Shown here: piece by piece, positions 15,155-19,948 of the stretch
Layout: every line of letters begins with the position of its first letter
Position numbering within the stretch: position 1 is the stretch's first letter
From: Ruminococcus sp. UBA3280
GTDB taxonomy: Bacteria > Bacillota > Clostridia > Oscillospirales > Ruminococcaceae
Direction: 5' to 3'
NCBI GenBank assembly: GCA_002362175.1
Contig: DETU01000102.1
Span: 1 to 19,948, forward strand
Length of the DNA: 19,948 nucleotides
Made by a program: the position numbers and the translations under genes
The notes under the pieces: model-generated
What the model was told of the DNA's origin: nothing
Seen by the model: the letters and a program-made list of their open reading frames with translations, nothing else
Database searches by the model: none

Positions 15155-15999
15155 TGAACACTAATGATACATTGATTCCGCACATCGGTGTTGTTACCGA
15201 TATAAGAATTGATACTCCCGATGTAAAGACTTTCAGAGTCAATGCCATACAGGCAGACGGAACAGTCGGCGGAAAAGTTTTTGAACATATGCCCGGTCAG
15301 TGTGCAATGCTTTCCATTCCCGGCGTTGGTGAAGGTATGTTTTCCATAACTTCTTCACCGACAAACAAGGAATTTATGGAATTCAGCATTAAAAAGTGCG
15401 GTTGCCTGACAACATGGCTTCATGCTATGGAAGTTGGTCAGCAAATTACCATAAGAGGACCTTACGGCAATAATTTCCCTGTTGAAACAGAACTCAAAGG
15501 CAAAGATTTACTTTTTATCGCCGGCGGTATCGGTCTCGCACCGCTCCGCTCCGTAATCAACTATGTACGTGATAACCGTGCAAACTACGGCGACGTTCAG
15601 ATTGTTTACGGTTCACGTTCAAAAGACGACCTCGTTGACTATCAGGAAATTCTTGATGAATGGATGAAAGACGACGGAATAACAGTAAATCTTACAATCG
15701 ACAGGGAACAGGAGGGCTGGGACGGTCATGTCGGCTTTGTTCCCAACTATGTAAAGGAACTCAATCCGTCACTCAGCAAGACAGTTCTTATATGCGGACC
15801 TCCGATTATGATTAAGTTCACACTTGCAGGTCTTAAGGAACTCGGTTTCACAGAAACTCAGGTTTACACAACTATGGAACTTCGCATGAAGTGTGCTGTC
15901 GGTAAGTGCGGAAGATGCAATATCGGTGACAAGTACGTATGTAAGGACGGACCTGTTTTCCGCTTTGACCAGCTCGACGAACTGCCTGACGAATATTAA
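15154..15999 (+). CDS. flxA: Flx NADH-oxidising flavoprotein (AsrB/PyrK-like FAD/NAD(P)-binding)
   Basis: A 281-residue ferredoxin-NADP reductase-fold protein. The FAD-binding barrel has PGQCAML (47-53) and MFSITSSP (62-69). The NAD(P) domain has GGIGLAP (124-130) and CGPPIM (214-219). A C-terminal [2Fe-2S] site, Cys247, Cys252, Cys255 and Cys263, is spaced as in the PyrK/AsrB family. It is the probable entry point for NADH into the Flx-Hdr complex. No 2'-phosphate-binding signature is clear enough to call NADPH, and characterised Flx-Hdr systems use NADH. It begins at a TAATG junction with flxB. Automated annotation may call it sulfite reductase subunit B or dihydroorotate dehydrogenase electron-transfer subunit; the gene context argues against both. 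Confidence 0.88.
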   Translation: MNTNDTLIPHIGVVTDIRIDTPDVKTFRVNAIQADGTVGGKVFEHMPGQCAMLSIPGVGEGMFSITSSPTNKEFMEFSIKKCGCLTTWLHAMEVGQQITIRGPYGNNFPVETELKGKDLLFIAGGIGLAPLRSVINYVRDNRANYGDVQIVYGSRSKDDLVDYQEILDEWMKDDGITVNLTIDREQEGWDGHVGFVPNYVKELNPSLSKTVLICGPPIMIKFTLAGLKELGFTETQVYTTMELRMKCAVGKCGRCNIGDKYVCKDGPVFRFDQLDELPDEY

Positions 16000-16014
16000 T
16001 AAGGAGTATTGAAC

Positions 16015-16698
16015 ATGGAAAATATGTTAAACGTTTACCTGTTCGGCAAGAAGTATCAGGTGCCGGCAGGACTGACTATAATGACGGCTATGGAATATGC
16101 CGGCTATGAACTTGTAAGAGGTTGTGGTTGCCGTAACGGTTTCTGCGGTGCTTGTGCAACTATCTACAGAATCAAGGATAAGCAGGAACTGCACGCTTGT
16201 CTCGCTTGTCAGACAGAAGTGCAGGAGGGTATGTATGTTGCTACACTTCCTTTCTTCCCGCTTGTAAAGCAGGTTTACAATATCGAGGAAATCAAGCCCA
16301 ACGAACAGATTATGATGCAGCTTTATCCAGAAATCTACAGCTGTATCGGCTGTAATGCCTGCACAAAGGCTTGTACTCAGGAACTCAATACAATGCAGTA
16401 TATCGCTTACGCTCAGAGAGGCGAATATGACAAGTGTGCAGAAGAATCTTTTGACTGCGTAATGTGCGGTGTATGTTCTTCACGCTGTCCTGCCGGAATC
16501 TCTCACCCACAGGTTGCTATGCTTGCAAGACGTCTCAACGGTAAGTACATAGCTCCCGAATGTGAACACCTTGCTGACCGTGTAAACGAAATCAATGAGG
16601 GTATCTTTGATGAAAAGATTGCTGAACTTATCGCTAAGTCAGTTGATAATGTTCAGGAAATAAAAGACCTTTATAACAATCGTGAGATTGAAAAGTAA
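16015..16698 (+). CDS. tfrB: Fumarate reductase iron-sulfur subunit, TfrB-like but lacking the CCG domain
   Basis: The start is the ATG at 16015, 8 bp after AAGGAG; the TTG at 16009 is too close to that SD. The 227 residues carry a plant-type [2Fe-2S] domain (Cys37/39, Cys44, Cys47, Cys62). Two [4Fe-4S] motifs follow, Cys110/113/116/120 and Cys148/151/154/158. This is the layout of the N-terminal half of methanogen thiol:fumarate reductase TfrB. Canonical SdhB/FrdB also has a [3Fe-4S] centre and a quinone-proximal region. The HdrB-like C-terminal half of TfrB is missing, and that function could come from HdrB encoded at 9550. The protein should wire the flavoprotein 12 bp downstream to the Hdr module. 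Gene symbol by analogy; frdB/sdhB-like is an alternative name. Confidence 0.8.
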   Translation: MENMLNVYLFGKKYQVPAGLTIMTAMEYAGYELVRGCGCRNGFCGACATIYRIKDKQELHACLACQTEVQEGMYVATLPFFPLVKQVYNIEEIKPNEQIMMQLYPEIYSCIGCNACTKACTQELNTMQYIAYAQRGEYDKCAEESFDCVMCGVCSSRCPAGISHPQVAMLARRLNGKYIAPECEHLADRVNEINEGIFDEKIAELIAKSVDNVQEIKDLYNNREIEK

Positions 16699-16710
16699 GG
16701 AGGAGCAGAA

Positions 16711-18315
16711 ATGTATAAAATCGATAAGCTTAATGAACTGGCAAAGATAGTTGCTGAAAAGCGAGCTGCAAACGCTGCTCTTGAACCAAGAAGAATGACA
16801 GCAGAAGAAAAAGACACTCTCCTTGCTGAATTCCACCCCGACTACAGACAGGACCAGTTCAGCGTACTCGGAGCAGGTGTCAACAAGGGCGGAAAAGTTC
16901 CGACACAGCTTGCAGAACTTCTTCAGGGTCAGAGCAGAATCAATCCTGCTGACGTTGACCTTGAAAATCCTGATTATGATACAGACGTTCTTATCATCGG
17001 CGGCGGCGGTGCAGGTGCTTCATGTGCAATTGAAGCCGATACAGCAGGCGTTAAGGCTATGATAGTTACAAAACTCCGTATCGGTGACGCTAACACAATG
17101 ATGGCGGAGGGTGGTATTCAAGCTGCTGATAAGCCTAATGATTCTCCTGCAATTCACTATGTTGACGCTTTTGGCGGTGGTCATTTTGCTGCAAAGCCTG
17201 AACTCGTCAAGAAACTCGTTACAAAAGCTCCCGAAGCTATTCAGTGGCTCAACAAGCTCGGCGTTGAATTCGACAAGGAAGCTGACGGCACTATGATTAC
17301 AACCCACGGCGGTGGTACTTCAAGAAAGAGAATGCACGCAGCTAAGGACTATTCAGGTGCTGAAATCATGAGAACCCTCAGAGACGAAGTTCTCAACAGA
17401 GGTATTCCCGTTATTGACTTCACTGCTGCTGTTGAAATCATTCTTGACGAAAACGGCAAGGCTGCCGGTGCTGTTCTCATGAACATGGAAACAAAGGAAC
17501 TTCTCGTTGCAAGAGCAAAGACTGTTGTTATCTCTACAGGCGGTGCAGGAAGAATGCACTATCAGGGATTCCCGACTTCCAACCACTATGGTGCTACTGC
17601 TGACGGTCTTGTACTCGGCTACAGAGTAGGAGCAAAACTCCGTGATGTTGACACACTCCAGTACCACCCGACAGGTACAGGTTATCCTGAACAGATTTTC
17701 GGTGCTTTGGTTACTGAAAAAGTTCGTTCACTTGGTGCAAAGCTTGTTAATATCGATGGCGAAGTTTTCATGAATCCGCTTGAAACACGTGACGTTACAG
17801 CTTCTTCCATTATCCGTGAATGTACTGCAAGAAACAAGGGCATTGAAACAAATCTCGGTAAGGCTGTATGGCTCGATACTCCTATGATAGAGCTTATCCA
17901 TGGTGAAGGCACTATTGAAAAAAGAATCCCTGCAATGCTCAGAATGTTCGGCAAGTACGGCATTGATATCCGTAAAGAACCTATTCTCGTTTTCCCGACG
18001 CTCCATTATCAGAACGGCGGTATTGACATAACTGACGAATGTGCTACTACAGTTGAAAATCTCTTTGCTGCCGGTGAGGTTGCAGGTGGTATTCACGGAA
18101 GAAACAGACTTATGGGTAACTCTCTCCTTGACGTTATCGTATTTGGTAGAAATGCAGGTATCTATGCAGCTGCCAAGGCTAAGGAAACAGCTGTTCCAGA
18201 AAAGCTTACTCTTGAACATATCAATAAGTTTAATACTGAACTTTCAGAAGCAGGAATTGATACAGGCAAAGTTTCACCTATGCTTCTCCCACACTATGCA
18301 AGAAAGTCAAAGTAA
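16711..18315 (+). CDS. tfrA: Fumarate reductase flavoprotein subunit, TfrA-like
   Basis: Reduces fumarate to succinate at FAD. The 534-residue protein has a roughly 90-residue N-terminal extension before the Rossmann motif GGGGAG (97-102). Active-site residues of the FrdA/SdhA family are all recognisable: His319 in QYHPTG, Thr335 and Glu336, Arg360 in TRDV, His432 in HYQNGG, and Arg466 in GRNRLMGNS. The histidine that binds FAD covalently in membrane FrdA/SdhA (SHT motif) is replaced by Asn128 in ANTMMAEGG, so FAD should be non-covalent. The C-terminus ends only about 60 residues after NSLLD, so the usual C-terminal helical domain is largely missing. L-aspartate oxidase is a possible miscall, but the adjacent iron-sulfur subunit argues for fumarate reductase. 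The SD is AAGGAGGAG, and the gene ends the operon. Confidence 0.87.
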   Translation: MYKIDKLNELAKIVAEKRAANAALEPRRMTAEEKDTLLAEFHPDYRQDQFSVLGAGVNKGGKVPTQLAELLQGQSRINPADVDLENPDYDTDVLIIGGGGAGASCAIEADTAGVKAMIVTKLRIGDANTMMAEGGIQAADKPNDSPAIHYVDAFGGGHFAAKPELVKKLVTKAPEAIQWLNKLGVEFDKEADGTMITTHGGGTSRKRMHAAKDYSGAEIMRTLRDEVLNRGIPVIDFTAAVEIILDENGKAAGAVLMNMETKELLVARAKTVVISTGGAGRMHYQGFPTSNHYGATADGLVLGYRVGAKLRDVDTLQYHPTGTGYPEQIFGALVTEKVRSLGAKLVNIDGEVFMNPLETRDVTASSIIRECTARNKGIETNLGKAVWLDTPMIELIHGEGTIEKRIPAMLRMFGKYGIDIRKEPILVFPTLHYQNGGIDITDECATTVENLFAAGEVAGGIHGRNRLMGNSLLDVIVFGRNAGIYAAAKAKETAVPEKLTLEHINKFNTELSEAGIDTGKVSPMLLPHYARKSK

Positions 18316-18351
18316 TTACTTAATTTGATTTAATTTAATTATAATCCACTA

Positions 18352-18384
18352 AAACCGACGGGCATTTTATATGTTCGTCGGTTT
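18352..18384 (+). terminator. Hairpin at the end of the operon, weak terminator or attenuator
   Basis: AAACCGACG (18352-18360) pairs perfectly with CGTCGGTTT (18376-18384) around a 15-nt loop. Only three T residues follow before ATGCGG, so termination may be incomplete and some transcription may read through to the transporter. Confidence 0.55.
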
Positions 18385-18401
18385 ATGCGGTTATACACCT
18401 A

Positions 18402-18431
18402 TTGGCATATTGCATAAAAATACGCTAATAT
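18402..18431 (+). promoter_or_regulatory. Possible promoter of the transporter gene
   Basis: TTGGCA (18402-18407) and TAATAT (18426-18431) are separated by 18 bp. An AAAGAGGT SD (18451-18458) then precedes the ATG at 18469. This would let the transporter be expressed apart from the upstream operon. Confidence 0.45.
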
Positions 18432-18468
18432 CTTCAAAAAAATTTAATGAAAAGAGGTAATGTAGATT

Positions 18469-19710
18469 ATGGAATTAATCTCAGCCGGAAGTTTTTCTAT
18501 TGCTATTAAAGAAATAACTTTCCTTATGTTTACAGTCTTTTTAATAACGACTGTCGGTTATCTGATTGGCAGAATTACTGTCAAGGGCGTTTCACTCGGT
18601 ACTGCCGGTGTATTTATAGTAGCCCTGCTTTATGGCTGTTTCTGTTATAGTCATCTTGGTAACAACCTTATGCTTGAAGGTGCTACTTATGTTAAGAATG
18701 CCCTTAAAGTTATCGAAAATATCGGACTTATTCTTTTCGTAACGTCTGTAGGATTCATTGCAGGTCCTAACTTCTTCGGCAACTTCAAAAAGAACTTCAA
18801 GTCTTATGTACTTCTTGCACTTGTCGTAATTATCGCAGGAGGACTTGCCTGCGGTGGCTGTATCCTCATTGACAAGGGCGTTTCAGGCGACCCGACTGAA
18901 AATATTGCCGCAATGCTTGTCGGACTTCTTTCAGGTTCACTTACAAGTACACCTGCTTTCTCTGCTGCAAAGGCAACAGTAGCAGAACGTGCAAACGGTG
19001 CAGTTCTTGAAGACCTTGTAACAGTCGGTCACGGTATCGCTTATCTCTTCGGTGTAATTGGTGTTGTTCTTTTTGTTCAGCTTGTTCCGAAATTCATGAA
19101 AGCTGATATGAAAAAGGAACGTGAACAGCTTATATCTGCTGATTCTGAAGGTTCAAAGAAAAAGTCAAAGGGCAAGCTTATTGAAATGGACGAATTTGGA
19201 TTCATGCCTTTTGCACTTGCTTCAATCCTCGGTATATTCATAGGTTCAATAAAGTTCGGCAACTTCTCACTCACAACAACAGGCGGTTGTCTGCTTGTTT
19301 CACTTATATTCGGTCATTTCGGAAGTTTCGGAAAAGTAAACATGATGCCTAATGAAAGCACACTGAAAGTTTTCCGTGAGTTCGGACTTATGATGTTCCT
19401 TATCGGTGCAGGTGTTGCAGGCGGTGCAAGCTTCGTTCAGCACTTCAAAGCTGTTTACTTCGTATATGGCGTAATAATGACACTCGTTCCGATGATTATC
19501 GGCTTTATCTTTGCCAAGTACGTTCTTAAGCTCAGTCTGCTCAATAACCTCGGTTCAATTACAGGCGGTATGACTTCTACTCCTGCTCTCGGTACTCTCA
19601 TCAGTACAGCAGGTACAGAAAACGTTGCTTCTGCATACGCCGCTACATATCCTGTAGCTCTCATTGCAGTAGTTGTTGTATCACAGGTTCTGCTTATGAT
19701 ATTCAAGTAA
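18469..19710 (+). CDS. AspT/YidE/YbjL-family (AAE) transporter, candidate succinate/dicarboxylate exporter
   Basis: A 413-residue integral membrane protein of two internally related halves. Each half has about five hydrophobic segments and ends near the duplicated signature: GSLTSTPAF at 156-164 and GGMTSTPAL at 366-374. These mark the aspartate:alanine exchanger family, which includes AspT and the Corynebacterium succinate exporter SucE. The central loop (about 208-245, charged, Lys/Ser-rich) is short and lacks the two RCK_C (TrkA-C) domains of AspT, and the protein is about 150 residues shorter than AspT. Position directly after the fumarate reductase operon suggests succinate efflux, possibly by exchange with fumarate, malate or aspartate. 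The substrate is inferred from context only. The start follows a good AAAGAGGT SD. Confidence 0.85.
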   Translation: MELISAGSFSIAIKEITFLMFTVFLITTVGYLIGRITVKGVSLGTAGVFIVALLYGCFCYSHLGNNLMLEGATYVKNALKVIENIGLILFVTSVGFIAGPNFFGNFKKNFKSYVLLALVVIIAGGLACGGCILIDKGVSGDPTENIAAMLVGLLSGSLTSTPAFSAAKATVAERANGAVLEDLVTVGHGIAYLFGVIGVVLFVQLVPKFMKADMKKEREQLISADSEGSKKKSKGKLIEMDEFGFMPFALASILGIFIGSIKFGNFSLTTTGGCLLVSLIFGHFGSFGKVNMMPNESTLKVFREFGLMMFLIGAGVAGGASFVQHFKAVYFVYGVIMTLVPMIIGFIFAKYVLKLSLLNNLGSITGGMTSTPALGTLISTAGTENVASAYAATYPVALIAVVVVSQVLLMIFK

Positions 19711-19716
19711 AATATA

Positions 19717-19748
19717 AAAAAACCGTTCTTTTCGAGGAGCGGTTTTTT
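19717..19748 (+). terminator. Rho-independent terminator after the transporter
   Basis: AAAAAACCGTTC (19717-19728) pairs with GAGCGGTTTTTT (19737-19748), with one G-U pair and an 8-nt loop, and the T6 run is included in the right arm. The A-rich left flank could also let it work for a converging minus-strand transcript. Confidence 0.9.
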
Positions 19749-19884
19749 GTTGACTTTGAGAGAAATATATGTTATGGTCTATGAAAGAAACACAACAAAC
19801 TAAATAATTAATATCGTTAAATTCACACTGAAACACTGTACTGAGATTGTACATAATGTATGCCTGAAAATACATAAAAACAAA

Positions 19885-19910
19885 GCACGGACTTATTAAA
19901 AAATCCGTGC
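19885..19910 (-). terminator. Hairpin, probable terminator of a minus-strand gene entering from the right
   Basis: GCACGGA (19885-19891) pairs perfectly with TCCGTGC (19904-19910) across a 12-nt loop. Read on the minus strand, the second arm is followed by TTTGTTTTTATG, a better U-tract than the plus-strand CGTTTTCTTA. This points to a gene converging from beyond the right edge. The stretch 19749-19884 between the two hairpins shows no gene. Confidence 0.5.
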
Positions 19911-19917
19911 CGTTTTC

Positions 19918-19948
19918 TTATACGCCGTAAGTATTTCTGTATTCAAGC
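19918..19948 (-). CDS. Possible C-terminal tail of a minus-strand gene (partial at right edge)
   Basis: On the minus strand the last bases read as nine codons (LEYRNTYGV) and a TAA stop at 19918-19920. The stop sits 7 bp before a hairpin oriented to terminate a minus-strand transcript. That pairing is the only support. The fragment is too short to identify. Confidence 0.3.
   Translation of the reverse strand, partial: LEYRNTYGV

Noticed and set aside
13164..15999. Anaerobic sulfite reductase AsrAB
   Set aside because: The siroheme subunit AsrC is absent, and two AsrA-like genes plus FlxD and HdrABC are present, which fits Flx-Hdr.
15154..15999. Dihydroorotate dehydrogenase electron-transfer subunit PyrK
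   Set aside because: The [2Fe-2S] spacing is similar, but no PyrD or pyrimidine gene is nearby and the context is Flx.
16009..16014. TTG start two codons upstream of the TfrB-like ATG
   Set aside because: It is only about 3 bp from the AAGGAG SD, whereas the ATG at 16015 is 8 bp away.
16711..18315. L-aspartate oxidase (NadB)
   Set aside because: It shares the fold and non-covalent FAD, but it is paired with a dedicated iron-sulfur subunit in a fumarase operon and no nadA/nadC is present.
1..19948. tRNA, rRNA, CRISPR arrays, insertion sequences, transposases or phage genes
   Set aside because: No cloverleaf, spaced repeat array, terminal inverted repeats or mobile-element proteins were seen on either strand.

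Overview
The window looks like chromosomal DNA of a fermentative, strictly anaerobic Clostridia member, most likely Ruminococcus or a close relative in the Oscillospiraceae. The genes are low to mid GC with strong AGGAGG-type ribosome binding sites. The enzyme set combines a two-branched (horseshoe) TCA pathway, the NADH sensor Rex, a soluble Hdr/Flx electron-transfer module and a likely succinate exporter. Genus is inferred from gene content and general similarity, not from a marker gene. Every confident gene is on the plus strand. A minus-strand gene tail may enter at the right edge.

Layout. (1) 1-1196: the end of a membrane protein and an unrecognised lipoprotein/membrane protein, AT-rich and closed by a terminator. 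(2) 1269-3267: a near-consensus promoter and aconitase. (3) 3302-5227: four small or accessory genes, namely a 58-residue membrane protein, a PARG-like macrodomain protein, a DIP1984-family protein and a three-helix membrane protein. (4) 5253-7659: NADP-type isocitrate dehydrogenase, Rex and a YqiA-like hydrolase, then a hairpin terminator. (5) 7660-8148: a long regulatory gap with two good promoters, several inverted repeats and a Rex-like operator. (6) 8149-18315: a tight ten-gene operon: fumC, hdrB, hdrC, hdrA, flxD (mvhD-like), flxC, flxB, flxA, then a thiol:fumarate-reductase-like iron-sulfur subunit and flavoprotein. (7) 18469-19710: an AspT/YidE-family transporter between two hairpins.

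How it fits together. Aconitase and IDH form the oxidative arm from citrate to 2-oxoglutarate and NADPH. Fumarase and the fumarate reductase form the reductive arm from malate to fumarate to succinate, and the final transporter may export succinate. No citrate synthase, malate dehydrogenase or membrane anchor for the fumarate reductase lies in the window.

Main hypothesis. HdrABC plus FlxABCD is the known NADH-oxidising, flavin-based electron-bifurcating assembly of anaerobes. Here it is co-transcribed with fumarase and a split TfrA/TfrB-like fumarate reductase. I infer a soluble complex in which exergonic electron flow from NADH to fumarate drives ferredoxin reduction by a second NADH. Rex nearby, and a Rex-like site upstream of fumC, would tie expression to the NADH/NAD+ ratio. 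The gene order, overlaps and cysteine motifs are seen directly; the complex and its reaction are inference.
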